A stretch of DNA of 64,000 nucleotides from Roseomonas sp. (GCA_020249285.1 JADCFX010000010.1:62001-126000); one strand, 5' to 3'; shown: positions 42,795 to 51,330, counted from the first letter of the stretch. Numbers and translations are program-made. Notes: generated by a model not told the origin, from the sequence alone.

Positions 42795-44228
42795 ATGCCA
42801 ACAACCCTGATCCGCAAGGCTGATCTGATTGTCGCCTGGGATGCGTCCGAGAAATCCCACACCTATCTGCCCGATGCGGATATGGCCTTCACCGATGGCG
42901 TGCTGCGTTTTGTTGGCCGGCATTATGAAGGCCCCGCTGATGAGGTGATGGATGGCAAGGGCCTGATGATCATGCCGGGTCTGGTGAATATCCATTCCCA
43001 CCCATCCAGTGAACCGATGAATAAGGGTTTTCTAGATGAGATCGGCTCCCCGGGGCTCTATAATTCATCGCTTTACGAATACATGCCGATCTTCCGCGCG
43101 GATGCGGAAGCGGTGCCGCATTGCGTGCGCGTGGCGCTTTCCGAATTGCTGCTTTCGGGCGTGACAACGCTGGCGGATCTTTCCATGGCGCATCCGGGCT
43201 GGCTTGATCTACTGGCGGAAGCGGGCATGCGCGTTTGCGTGGCGCCCATGTTCCGCTCAGCGCGCTGGTACACCAAGAATGGCCATGTGGTTGAATATGA
43301 ATGGGATGAAAAAGCCGGCGAGAAAGCCATGGAAGAAGCGCTGCGCCTGGTTGAGCGCGCGGAACAGCATGAATGCGGCCGACTTTTCGGCATGGTAGTG
43401 CCGGCGCAGATTGATACCTGCTCGGCCGGGCTTTTGAAGGATAGCCGGGCTGAGGCCAATAAGCGCGGGCTTTCCTGGCAGGTGCATGCAGCGCAATCCG
43501 TGGTGGAATTCCATGAAATCACGCGCCGGCATGGCACAACGCCGATCGGATGGTTGGATTCTCTTGGTCTGCTTGGGGAACGCGCGATCATCGGCCATGG
43601 GATTTTCCTGGATGATCATCCTTCCACGCGCTGGCATACGGAAACTGATCTGAAGCGGTTGGCGGAAACCGGCACCACGGTGGCGCATTGCCCGACGGTT
43701 TTTGCGCGCCGCGGCATCGCGCTGCGTGATCTTGGGCGCTATATTCGCAATGGCGTGAATATGGGGATCGGCACGGATACCTATCCGCATAACATGCTGG
43801 ATGAAATGCGCCTGGCCGCGCATATCGCGCGCACCCAGGCGAATTCACCGCGCACACTGCGCACCACGGATTTGTTCAATGCTGCGACCATTGGCGGGGC
43901 GATTGCGCTTGGGCGCGACGATATCGGCAGGCTTGCGGTCGGCTGCAAGGCGGATTTCTCGTTGGTGGATATCACGCACCCCATGATCCGCCCAGCCTAT
44001 GACCCCATTCGCAGCCTGATCTACGCAGCCGGTGACCGCGCGCTGAAGGCGGTATTCGTGGATGGCCGCAAGGTTGTGGAGAATGGTGAGGTACTGACAA
44101 TGGATTACCGGCAAGCGGCAGAGCATTTGCACGAGGCCCAGCAGCGCTTGGTGGCCAAGGTGCCGAAGCAGGATTGGGCGCATCGCCGGGCGGAACAGAT
44201 CGCGCCACCCACCTTTCATTGGTCCTGA
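42795..44228 (+). CDS. amidohydrolase family protein (ATZ/TRZ-like)
   Basis: A 477-residue metal-dependent hydrolase started at ATG 42795 with GGGAG 9 bases upstream. Metal ligands are His-x-His in VNIHSHPSSE, His in WQVHAAQSVVEF, His in IIGHGIFLDDH, and Asp in GIGTDTYPHN, in the pattern of the cytosine-deaminase-like amidohydrolases (atrazine chlorohydrolase, guanine deaminase). C-terminal beta-sandwich residues KADFSLVDITHPM and FVDGRKVVENGEV close it. The substrate is not predictable. Downstream of it the remnant of a dipeptide ABC transporter ATPase suggests that an uptake operon once followed. Confidence 0.88.
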   Translation: MPTTLIRKADLIVAWDASEKSHTYLPDADMAFTDGVLRFVGRHYEGPADEVMDGKGLMIMPGLVNIHSHPSSEPMNKGFLDEIGSPGLYNSSLYEYMPIFRADAEAVPHCVRVALSELLLSGVTTLADLSMAHPGWLDLLAEAGMRVCVAPMFRSARWYTKNGHVVEYEWDEKAGEKAMEEALRLVERAEQHECGRLFGMVVPAQIDTCSAGLLKDSRAEANKRGLSWQVHAAQSVVEFHEITRRHGTTPIGWLDSLGLLGERAIIGHGIFLDDHPSTRWHTETDLKRLAETGTTVAHCPTVFARRGIALRDLGRYIRNGVNMGIGTDTYPHNMLDEMRLAAHIARTQANSPRTLRTTDLFNAATIGGAIALGRDDIGRLAVGCKADFSLVDITHPMIRPAYDPIRSLIYAAGDRALKAVFVDGRKVVENGEVLTMDYRQAAEHLHEAQQRLVAKVPKQDWAHRRAEQIAPPTFHWS

Positions 44229-44268
44229 AGCCTATCGCTGCCACTTCCCCATAAAACAAACGCCGCCA

Positions 44269-44540
44269 TTGCTACGTATTGAAGGCCTGCGCACCGTGTT
44301 CCGGAGGAGGGTGGGCGATATTCCTGCAATGGATGGCCTGGATGTTAAAGTACTGAAGGGCCGAACCCTTGGCATTGTTGGGCAAAGCAGTTGCACCAAA
44401 TCCATACTCTCGCTTTCGGTCATGCGGTTGGGTGCGTCGCAGCCGGCCGCATTATTGTTGATGGGCGCGCCCTTCTGGCGCTTCCTGAAGCCTCCGCCAT
44501 GATGCATTGGGATCCGAATGCGATGCTGCCATCCGGTGGC
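44269..44540 (+). pseudogene. decayed DppD/OppD-like peptide ABC transporter ATPase (N-terminal fragment)
   Basis: Frame 1 from TTG 44269 reads LRIEGLRTVFRRRVGD, then LKGRTLGIVGQSSCTKSIL with LSLSVMRL: the N-terminus of a DppD-like ATPase. The Walker A is damaged (GQSSCTKS for GESGCGKS). After LSVMRLG the homology moves to another frame (about 44440 on): GRIIVDGRALLALPEASAMM, the next conserved part of DppD. So there is one frameshift. Homology fades near 44540, and the Q-loop, signature and Walker B are gone. It lies 40 bp after the amidohydrolase. A remnant, not a functional gene. Confidence 0.8.
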
Positions 44541-44597
44541 GATGCCAAGCATAAGCCAGCCCAGCTTTCGGGACTCTGAAAATCGAAATGATTTTTT

Positions 44598-45233
44598 TCA
44601 GTACTTACCTGCTTTTGCCTGCAACTGCGAAAGCTCATCCAGAAAACGTTCCGCCGCCAATGCAGGTGGCCAGGGGCGCCAGGGCTCCCCTCCGTAGCGC
44701 GCGGCCAGCGGATCGCGCGCCAAAACAGCGGCGCGAATGCCCAGCGTTTCGCGCATTTCCGCTTCCGTCCAACCGGCAACATGCACGGCCTCCGCCGCCG
44801 CGGCAGCGATATCAGCGGCCTTATGCGCGCGTTTGTCTTCCACGCCCCAGGCCGGCAGGCGATAGCGCAGCGCCACTACGGCTGAAAGGCTTGCCTGTAA
44901 GGCCGCGAAACGCTCCCCCAAAAAGGGCTTGAGCGGTGAGATGCAATCGAAATTGATCAAACCCTCATCCGCATCATGCAGCAATTCGCGCAATTCTTCT
45001 GCCGGCGTCAGCCAATTGCGCGTGCGCTGGCGGCGGAGTTGCAGCACGAACAGCGCGTGCTGGGCGACGGAAAGTGGTTCTGGCCAAATGGAATGCCCGC
45101 CCCAGCGAAAGGTGCGCGCAAGCCCTGTGGCCAAATCCTCATCAGTCCAATCAAAGGGTGTGGGGGAAAGCAGATCAAGCCGCCGCCCGGATGGCAGACG
45201 CACCCAGGCGCGTTCGGGGCTGGGTGCGGCCAT
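44598..45233 (-). CDS. HD domain phosphohydrolase (YfbR-like)
   Basis: A 211-residue protein. RTFRWGGHSIWPEPLSVAQH carries the first His, LLHDADEGLI is the HD motif, and a later Asp is in KAADIAAAAAE. This matches the YfbR/HDDC2-type nucleotidase group, which act on 5'-nucleotides; the substrate is not certain. The start is ATG 45233; the frame includes TTG 45239, overlapping the asparaginase stop. Separation from asparaginase is 2 bp, so the two are probably one transcript. Confidence 0.78.
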   Translation of the reverse strand: MAAPSPERAWVRLPSGRRLDLLSPTPFDWTDEDLATGLARTFRWGGHSIWPEPLSVAQHALFVLQLRRQRTRNWLTPAEELRELLHDADEGLINFDCISPLKPFLGERFAALQASLSAVVALRYRLPAWGVEDKRAHKAADIAAAAAEAVHVAGWTEAEMRETLGIRAAVLARDPLAARYGGEPWRPWPPALAAERFLDELSQLQAKAGKY

Positions 45234-45235
45234 GT

Positions 45236-46231
45236 TCAATACGTCGCGAAGACGCGCCTTATGCCATCATCATCCAACCCCTTGGTCAGCGCGAGCGAAA
45301 GCAGGATGCGCGCCTTTTGCGGGGTCAGATTATCGGCGCTGATAAATCCGGATTTGTCGCCGCGCTGCGTGCGGAAGGTGCGCCCCGATCCGGCGCGGCT
45401 GGAAAGCACCAGCTTCACCCCGGCAGCCACCGCCGCTTCACCCGCCTTCACCATGGCGGGCGTCACATAACCAGGCGCGAAGCCCGCCGTGACAATTCCT
45501 TTGGCACCGGCAGCGACAAAGGCATCAATCGCCGCGCCATCCGCGCCCGCATAGCAATAGGCGATATCAACGCGCGGCAGCGCATCAAGCCCGCGCACAT
45601 CAAATTCCGTATCGGGCGCGATCTTGCGGATGGGTTTGCGATACCAGGCGATAAGATCGCCATCCGCATGGCCAAGTACCCCGAAATCCGCCGTGCGGAA
45701 GGTTTGCATCCGCAGTGTGGAGGTTTTCGTCACATCGCGCGCCGCCTGAATTTCATCATTCAGCAGCACCAGCGCGCCCAAGCCCCGCGCACCTGGATCG
45801 GCGGCGACACGAATCGCATTGACGATATTCATCGGCCCATCGCCGGAAAGCGCGGATGCAGGACGCTGCGCGCCCACCAGCACCACGGGGATCGCAATCT
45901 TCAGCGTGAGCGAAAGGAAATAGGCGGTTTCTTCAAGGCTTGCCGTGCCATGGGTGATGACAATGCCGGCAAGCTTGGGGTCTTCCGCAGCAAGCTTATG
46001 GCAAAGCCCGAGCAATTCCTTCCACTCCGGCCAGGCCAATTGTGTGGAAGGAATGGCGCGGAAGGGTATCGGCACCACATCGGCAACCAAATTGGCTTCG
46101 GGAATGCGTGCGAGCAACCCATTCACATCCAACACGGTGCCATTGGCGAGGTAATCCAGAATATCGAGCGGGCCCGTCCCCATGGAGGAGATGGTGCCCC
46201 CCGTGCCAATCACGGCAACACGCGGCTTCAT
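45236..46231 (-). CDS. L-asparaginase-family amidohydrolase
   Basis: A 331-residue protein of the asparaginase/glutaminase fold. The first catalytic Thr region is VIGTGGTISS (Thr13 or so). The second motif is ITHGTASLEETAYFL: canonical asparaginases have HGTDT-EE, so Thr96 is kept while Ala97 replaces the substrate-binding Asp and Ser98 replaces the following Thr. Lys169 in DVTKTST is present. This variant occurs in a proteobacterial subgroup, so the enzyme may use other beta-amides or act as a glutaminase-like amidase. No signal peptide, so cytoplasmic. The ATG overlaps the stop of a 19-codon frame (46228-46287). Confidence 0.85.
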   Translation of the reverse strand: MKPRVAVIGTGGTISSMGTGPLDILDYLANGTVLDVNGLLARIPEANLVADVVPIPFRAIPSTQLAWPEWKELLGLCHKLAAEDPKLAGIVITHGTASLEETAYFLSLTLKIAIPVVLVGAQRPASALSGDGPMNIVNAIRVAADPGARGLGALVLLNDEIQAARDVTKTSTLRMQTFRTADFGVLGHADGDLIAWYRKPIRKIAPDTEFDVRGLDALPRVDIAYCYAGADGAAIDAFVAAGAKGIVTAGFAPGYVTPAMVKAGEAAVAAGVKLVLSSRAGSGRTFRTQRGDKSGFISADNLTPQKARILLSLALTKGLDDDGIRRVFATY

Positions 46232-46287
46232 GCCGCCACCCCGGATGCTGCGGCGTTCAGTCTTTCAATCACATGATCCACGGTCAT
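46228..46287 (-). CDS. possible 19-codon leader peptide overlapping the asparaginase start
   Basis: On the minus strand ATG 46287 (upstream GGAG about 5 bases before) reads MTVDHVIERLNAAASGVAA and stops at TGA 46228, which overlaps the asparaginase ATG (ATGA). Such a short frame may serve translational coupling, or be the tail of a lost gene. Too short to judge as protein. From here to 46458 no gene is seen. Confidence 0.3.
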   Translation of the reverse strand: MTVDHVIERLNAAASGVAA

Positions 46288-46458
46288 CACATCTCCAAAA
46301 ACATTCCAAAAGACGGTGAGCAGGGCATTCTGTTTCCGATACCCCTTATGTCAACGGCGGTTTGCGCGGCCGACACCACAGCGTGACCTGTTTTGCCACA
46401 TCACGCCATGGCCCGCTTTGCTCAGGCGGCAAGACCGCGCCCGCGCAGACAAGCCAGC

Positions 46459-46890
46459 CTAATCGGCCTTGCGGTCCAGCACCGCGGTGGTGAGCCGCGA
46501 GACGCAAGCGAGCTTGCCATTGGGCCGATGGATTTCCGTCTGCCAGACCTGGGTGCGGCGGCCCAAATGGAGCGGGCGACAGAGCGCGGTGACGGTCTCC
46601 CCCTCCGGCACGGCGGAGACATGGTTGGCATTCACCTCCAACCCGACGGCCTGTTGGCCTTCGGGCAGGGTCAGCGTGGTGGCGATACTGCCCAAAGTTT
46701 CAGCAAGCACGACTGAGGCACCGCCATGCAATATGCCGTAGGGCTGCACATGGCGCCGATCCACCGGCATTTCCGCGCGGATGAAATCCGTTCCTACTTC
46801 CAGAATGCGGATGCCGAAGGCGCCCGGCAGGCTATTGGCGAGCCGGGCTTCAATGGCGTCTGGGGTGGCGGGGCGTTTCCAGATGGGCAT
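46459..46890 (-). CDS. PaaI-type hotdog-fold thioesterase
   Basis: A 143-residue protein started at ATG 46890 (MPIWKRPATPDAIEARLANS); the frame upstream is AT-rich and not protein-like. The hotdog signature is VQPYGILHGGASVVLAETLG, with HGG and the following helix typical of PaaI/YbgC-type acyl-CoA thioesterases (Asp/Glu in LAETLG). VNANHVSAVPEGETVTA and the final strand TTAVLDRK fit. Substrate unknown; probably phenylacetyl-like or acyl-CoA. No strong Shine-Dalgarno. Confidence 0.82.
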   Translation of the reverse strand: MPIWKRPATPDAIEARLANSLPGAFGIRILEVGTDFIRAEMPVDRRHVQPYGILHGGASVVLAETLGSIATTLTLPEGQQAVGLEVNANHVSAVPEGETVTALCRPLHLGRRTQVWQTEIHRPNGKLACVSRLTTAVLDRKAD

Positions 46891-47115
46891 GGTGTGGTGG
46901 CTTTCAAAATTGCCAGCGATAGGAAAGATTTTGATAGCTGATGTAACTTTGGGAATTTTCGGAGTGGTACTTTTAAAGCCCGATAAATGAGAAAAATCAA
47001 TATTCAACACGCTATCCCGTCAAGAAACTGCAGGCGGCGCTTAATTGAAAGGTAGCGTGACGCTTACTAACATAACAATCGTGAATTGCATTCATGCCCG
47101 CGGAAGGAAAAGCGC

Positions 47116-48420
47116 TTGAGGGTTTTCCTCGACATATCGCGACTGGTTTTGGGGACATGGCGCGTGATGCCCACAGGCATTGATCGCGTGGAATATGCTT
47201 ATGCTCGGTATTGGCTCGAAAACCACCCGGACCGCGTCACCTTTGTTATGCGCGGCCCGATTGGTTCGGTGGTGGCCGTGCCCCATGGTTTTGTCGGCGA
47301 ATTCCTGCACGCCCTTGATACGCGTCGGCTCGGGGCCCCTGGATGGCAAGATTGGGCCAAACAGGCATCGCGCCTTGCCCGCACCGCGATCTCCCGGCTG
47401 GGCTTGGGGCGCGGCGCGTGGGAAGTGACGCGCCTATTGGGCGCATCGCATGAGAATGTTTATCTTCTTGTGTCGCATACCTGGGCTGATCGCCCAGGCC
47501 CGATTGAGGCTTTGCGGCGGAAGGGCGTAAAATTCGTCTCCCTGGTACATGATCTCATTCCGGCAACGCATCCTGAATATGCTTCCCCTGCGGGGGCTGC
47601 GCGTCATCATCGTCGTATTGAAACCTTTGCCTCCTTGGCTGATGGCGTCATTGTCAATTCCAATGCCACTGCGCAGGAACTTCTGCCCCATTTGCCGCAA
47701 GGGGCAGATCAGCCGCCCATCCTCGCCGCCCCGCTTGGCATAGACACGCCTTTGCCGGACCCCGGTTTCCCGATCCCAGCCGAACCATATTTTGTCTGCA
47801 TCGGCACCATTGAACCCCGCAAGAACCATCTTCTGTTGTTGAATACCTGGCGCGTACTGGCTGAGCGCCTTGGATCAAAGGCGCCAAAGCTTCTGCTGAT
47901 TGGCCGACGCGGGTGGGAGAACGAGAATATCTTGGATATGCTGGATCGTTGCCCTGCCCTTGTCGGCGTGGTGCGCGAATACCGCGGCTTGCCCGATAGG
48001 GGCGTAGCGCGCCTGCTTCAGGGCGCGCGGGCTTTGCTCTTCCCCTCCTTCGCTGAGGGGTATGGCCTACCGCTGGCCGAGGCGCTTTCTCTTGGGGTGC
48101 CTGCCATTTGTTCGGACCTGCCGGCCTTGCGCGAAGTTGGCGGGGATGCGCCAGATTATCTGGACCCGCTTGACGGGCTTGGCTGGCGCCGCCTGATCCT
48201 GAGCTTCGCGGAGGCCGATAGCAGGATGCGAGAAGCGCAATTGCGACGACTTGAAAGCTGGGCACCGGTAACCTGGGAAAACCATTTCGCCCTTTTGGAG
48301 CCCTGGCTGCGCCAAATCGCTTATGCGGGGCGGGCGGCAGAATCGCCGCGGGTTCCCGCCGGGGCTGTCACTCCAGCCTCTCGAGCAATGATGCCCGCGC
48401 CTATCGTGCCGGGTTCCTGA
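47116..48420 (+). CDS. glycosyltransferase, GT4/GT-B family
   Basis: Started at TTG 47116 with AAGGA 7 bases upstream, which gives 434 residues beginning LRVFLDISRLVLGTW; another TTG at 47086 would add ten residues. GT-B features: TGIDRVEYAYARYW, FVSLVHDLIPATHPEY, GTIEPRKNHLLLLN and the C-terminal nucleotide-sugar site PSFAEGYGLPLAEAL (E-x7-E). Probably adds a sugar to a surface polysaccharide. It stands alone, without other polysaccharide genes, after an AT-rich stretch (46891-47115). Confidence 0.85.
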   Translation: MRVFLDISRLVLGTWRVMPTGIDRVEYAYARYWLENHPDRVTFVMRGPIGSVVAVPHGFVGEFLHALDTRRLGAPGWQDWAKQASRLARTAISRLGLGRGAWEVTRLLGASHENVYLLVSHTWADRPGPIEALRRKGVKFVSLVHDLIPATHPEYASPAGAARHHRRIETFASLADGVIVNSNATAQELLPHLPQGADQPPILAAPLGIDTPLPDPGFPIPAEPYFVCIGTIEPRKNHLLLLNTWRVLAERLGSKAPKLLLIGRRGWENENILDMLDRCPALVGVVREYRGLPDRGVARLLQGARALLFPSFAEGYGLPLAEALSLGVPAICSDLPALREVGGDAPDYLDPLDGLGWRRLILSFAEADSRMREAQLRRLESWAPVTWENHFALLEPWLRQIAYAGRAAESPRVPAGAVTPASRAMMPAPIVPGS

Positions 48421-48574
48421 GGCAACCAAGCCGCGCCGCTCATGCAGCAAATGGGTGCCACGCGCGGCGCCCTGCTTCATTATCGGCGCGGCGGACAAAC
48501 AAGAATTTAGCGTGTATTTTATCAATGACTAAAAACGAAAAACGCTCTCATAGCGTTCTGCCATCAGAAAGAAG

Positions 48575-48605
48575 GCAAGGCCCGCGAAGCGATCGCGGGC
48601 CTTGC
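48575..48605 (-). terminator. terminator hairpin of the DUF2076 gene
   Basis: A 13-pair perfect stem GCAAGGCCCGCGA (48575-48587) / TCGCGGGCCTTGC (48593-48605) with a five-base loop. On the minus strand the next bases are CTTCTTTCTG, a weak T-rich tail. Adjacent AACGCTCTCATAGCGTT (48541-48557) is another short hairpin. It lies 6 bp beyond the DUF2076 stop. Confidence 0.7.
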
Positions 48606-48611
48606 TGCTTA

Positions 48612-49265
48612 TCAGATTTCTTCGTCGCCCCAATCGGCGCTGGCGTCATTGCCGTAATCCGCGGTCGCGTCCGGCTGCGCGTCACCGCCCCAAGGCGAAG
48701 ATGAAGGCACCGCTTCCTGCGCAAAGCCACCCGCAGAAGCGGCCTGCGCCGCACCGCCGCCGCCCAAGGCGCCCATGAGCATATTGCCGAGCATGATGCC
48801 GCCGGCGACACCGGCCGCGGTGGCAAGTGCGGTGCCAAGGAAACCACCACCCGGGCGCTGTTGCAGCGCCTGAGGGTTATGGCCGGGAGGGTAATAGGGC
48901 TGCGGGCGCGGCGGCATGGGGGCCGGGCGATTACCGCCGAACAACCCGCCGAGCATGCCGCCCTTCTGCGCCTGGCCTTCACGGCGCACGGCTTCCACTT
49001 CCCATTCCAATTGCTGGATGCGGTTATTGGCTTCCACCAGCGCCGCTTCCTGCGCAAAGGCCGATTGCGTGAGGCGATAGCGCGCTTCCGGATAGCGCGC
49101 GAAAAGCTCACCGATCAGCCGATCTGCATCAGGGTCCATTGGCGGTAGATTGGGCTTCTGCGCCGCACTCGCCCCCCAGGGACCAGATGGCGCGCCCTGG
49201 GCCGCCGCATTACCGCTCATCCGCTCAACGAAAGCGGTGATGATCCTCTTTTCCTCATCCGTCAT
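48612..49265 (-). CDS. DUF2076 family protein
   Basis: A 217-residue protein started at ATG 49265 (GAAGGA 7-8 bases upstream). The N-terminus MTDEEKRIITAFVERM and MDPDADRLIGELFARYPEAR match DUF2076. The centre has a helix (EANNRIQQLEWEVEAVRREG) and a Gly/Pro-rich linker, and the region GGFLGTALATAAGVAGGIML is a hydrophobic Gly-rich segment probably inserted in a membrane. The C-terminus DATADYGNDASADWGDEEI is acidic. Function unknown. Upstream frame codons run through the palindromic repeat copy C and are not used. Confidence 0.87.
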   Translation of the reverse strand: MTDEEKRIITAFVERMSGNAAAQGAPSGPWGASAAQKPNLPPMDPDADRLIGELFARYPEARYRLTQSAFAQEAALVEANNRIQQLEWEVEAVRREGQAQKGGMLGGLFGGNRPAPMPPRPQPYYPPGHNPQALQQRPGGGFLGTALATAAGVAGGIMLGNMLMGALGGGGAAQAASAGGFAQEAVPSSSPWGGDAQPDATADYGNDASADWGDEEI

Positions 49266-49291
49266 TGTGAAATCCTTCTCCCGACATTTTA

Positions 49292-49386
49292 GCATTTTCA
49301 AGCCGAGTGGCATCACTTGGCGGCTCGGAAAATGCGATCAAACAAAGGTTTAGAGCGTGCCCCGTGAACGAAGGTGAACGGGACAC
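49292..49386 (-). repeat. dispersed palindromic element, copy C
   Basis: In inverse orientation to A and B. The core GCATTTTC (49292-49299) to GAAAATGC (49328-49335) is 44 bp with CCGAGTG (49303-49309) facing CACTTGG (49314-49320). Extending from 49336, its reverse complement contains CGTTCACCTTCGTTCACGGG, the same flank as copy A. It lies upstream of the DUF2076 ATG. Confidence 0.8.
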
Positions 49387-49411
49387 GATCTAATGGCGCC
49401 AGCGGATTCAC

Positions 49412-49451
49412 GCCCGCCCGGCTGCACGGGCAGGAATTGGCCCGGGCGGGC
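49412..49451. other. GC-rich inverted repeat
   Basis: GCCCGCCCGG (49412-49421) and CCGGGCGGGC (49442-49451) are exact inverse complements around a 20-base loop. The bases that follow on either strand lack a T-run, so it is not an obvious Rho-independent terminator. It lies between copy C and the SDHAF4 gene, whose transcript would reach it. Confidence 0.45.
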
Positions 49452-49522
49452 CGGGCTTTCAAGCGGTGGGGCGTCGGTTCATCGAACTGACATCAAAGGG
49501 GCCGGGCGGCGGCCAGGGCCTT

Positions 49523-49678
49523 CTAAAAATCGCTGACGCGCCCCTTTTGTTCCCAATCACCAAAACGGGTCGGCTCAGGGCCTTTGGGGCCACCAATCTC
49601 CTTGGGCTTGGCGGGCGGGGCCTTGGCGGGTGTCGACGGTTGCTTTTGGTCTTTTTCGACCTGGGGTTTATCCTGCAT
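49523..49678 (-). CDS. SDHAF4/DUF1674 family succinate dehydrogenase assembly factor
   Basis: A 51-residue protein started at ATG 49678 (AGGA 9 bases upstream). The N-terminal half is Lys/Pro-rich. The C-terminus EIGGPKGPEPTRFGDWEQKG then RVSDF is the conserved SDHAF4 motif (PEPTRYGDWERKGRxxDF) that binds flavinylated SdhA during complex II assembly. An upstream ATG at 49696 or 49804 is less likely. It is divergent from htpX, with a 57-bp gap. Small genes of this kind are often missed. Confidence 0.85.
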   Translation of the reverse strand: MQDKPQVEKDQKQPSTPAKAPPAKPKEIGGPKGPEPTRFGDWEQKGRVSDF

Positions 49679-49735
49679 AACAATGGGTCCTAACATCACT
49701 TCCAACGATACACGAGGGAATAAGGGAAACACATC

Positions 49736-50668
49736 ATGGCCGGCTATACCCGCACAGTAATCCTGCTTGCGGCCATGACCGCGCTTTTTGGCGTGGTTGG
49801 CCAAGCCATTGGCGGGCAGCAGGGCATGATCATGGCGCTGATTTTTGCAGGCGGCATGAACCTATTTTCCTGGTGGAATAGCGACAAGATGGTGCTGCGC
49901 ATGCACAATGCCCAGCCCATCAGCCCCCAGGAAGCGCCCCGGCTTTATGAAATGACGGCGCAGCTTGCCGCCAATGCGGGCCTGCCCATGCCCGCGCTTT
50001 ATGTGATCCACGAAGCCCAGCCAAATGCCTTCGCCACCGGCCGCAACCCCCAGCATGCGGCCGTTGCGGTGAATACCGGCCTGTTGGAGATGCTCTCGGA
50101 AGAAGAAGCCGCGGGCGTGATTGCGCATGAATTGGCGCATATCAAGAACCGCGACACGCTGCTCATGACGGTCACGGCCAGCGTTGCCGGCGCCATCTCG
50201 GCGCTCGCGCAATTCGGCATGATGTTCAATCGCGGCCGAGACCGGCAAGGGCAAAACCCCTTCGGCCCGATCGGCATGCTGCTCATGGTGATCCTGGCAC
50301 CCATGGCGGCGGCGGTTGTGCAAATGGCCATCAGCCGGTCACGGGAATATGAAGCCGACAAGATGGGCGCGCAAATCTGCGGCCAGCCCATGGCCTTGGC
50401 GGGGGCGCTGCAAAAACTGGAACACTATGCCCATCAGCGCATGAACCAACGGGCCGAGGCCAACCCGGCTTCCGCGCATATGTTCATTATCAATCCTTTG
50501 TCTGGGGCACGGATGGATAATCTTTTTTCGACCCATCCGCGCACGGAAAACCGCGTGGCGGCGCTGGAAAAACTGGCCTCCAGCATGGGGGCGCTGCCGC
50601 GCAGCGGCCCCTGGACCCAGGAACTTCCCAGCAGCAAGCCGGCGGCGCAGCGCGGCCCCTGGGGATAA
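49736..50668 (+). CDS. htpX: zinc metalloprotease HtpX
   Basis: A 310-residue inner-membrane M48 protease. Two N-terminal TM segments ([35 protein letters not shown]) precede the active-site HELAH at 131-135 ([13 protein letters not shown]). Two further TM segments follow ([31 protein letters not shown]), and [11 protein letters not shown] carries the third zinc ligand Glu. The end is Pro-rich. HtpX degrades damaged membrane proteins. Length is near the E. coli value (293). AGGG precedes the ATG. Confidence 0.95.
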   Translation: MAGYTRTVILLAAMTALFGVVGQAIGGQQGMIMALIFAGGMNLFSWWNSDKMVLRMHNAQPISPQEAPRLYEMTAQLAANAGLPMPALYVIHEAQPNAFATGRNPQHAAVAVNTGLLEMLSEEEAAGVIAHELAHIKNRDTLLMTVTASVAGAISALAQFGMMFNRGRDRQGQNPFGPIGMLLMVILAPMAAAVVQMAISRSREYEADKMGAQICGQPMALAGALQKLEHYAHQRMNQRAEANPASAHMFIINPLSGARMDNLFSTHPRTENRVAALEKLASSMGALPRSGPWTQELPSSKPAAQRGPWG

Positions 50669-50706
50669 AGCTGGCGGTGGAAGCGCGGCGCGGCTAATAT
50701 CGCGCC

Positions 50707-51330
50707 ATGAAACCCTTGCCGCGTCTGATCCCCCTGGCCGTGATCGCCCTGCTCGGGGCCGATATCGCCCCCGCCGCTGCGCAATTCGCCGCGCCCCCGG
50801 GCCAGCCTGGCGCCCGGGCGCCGCGCCCACCCGCCCTGCCTGGCCTGGCCGCGCGCCGCGCGCCTGAACCAATCCCGGCGGATGACAACGCCAATCTTTC
50901 GCCCACACCGGCGCTGTTTGATGCCATTACACGCGGCGATCTGGCGGCGGCGCGCGATGCCGTTAATCGCGGTGCTGATCTGAATGGCCGCAATGCGCTT
51001 GGCCTGACGCCCACGGATTGGGCGGTGGATCAGGGCCGCAATGATATCCTGTTCTATCTGCTCTCCGCGCGCGGCATGGCCGGCAGTTCCTCTGGCCCCA
51101 GCAATGCGCGCAGCGCCGCCGCTGCCCGGGCCGAACAGGAACGCGCCGAACGCGCCGCACAGCAGGAAGCGCTGCGCCTGGCCCGCCAGGCTTCAGCCCA
51201 AGGCGCGCGCGCGCCGAGCGTTTCCATCAGGCCCCGGCTTTTCGCCAATGATGGCGGCGCGGCGCAGCTTGAAGCGGGCTTCCTGGGCTTTGATGCCGGG
51301 CGCCCAGGCGGTGCCCGCCGCGGCGGCTGA
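50707..51330 (+). CDS. exported ankyrin-repeat-like protein
   Basis: A 207-residue protein with a signal peptide (RLIPLAVIALLGADIAPAAAQ). Two ankyrin-like repeats follow: PALFDAITRGDLAAARDAVN with RGADLNGRNALGLTPTDWAV, and a partial second (DQGRNDILFYLL). After it comes an Ala/Glu/Arg-rich helix (AAARAEQERAERAAQQEALR) and a basic Gly-rich tail. Likely a periplasmic binding or scaffold protein of unknown partner. It ends 1 bp before the dehalogenase-like gene, so the two are translationally coupled. Confidence 0.75.
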   Translation: MKPLPRLIPLAVIALLGADIAPAAAQFAAPPGQPGARAPRPPALPGLAARRAPEPIPADDNANLSPTPALFDAITRGDLAAARDAVNRGADLNGRNALGLTPTDWAVDQGRNDILFYLLSARGMAGSSSGPSNARSAAAARAEQERAERAAQQEALRLARQASAQGARAPSVSIRPRLFANDGGAAQLEAGFLGFDAGRPGGARRGG

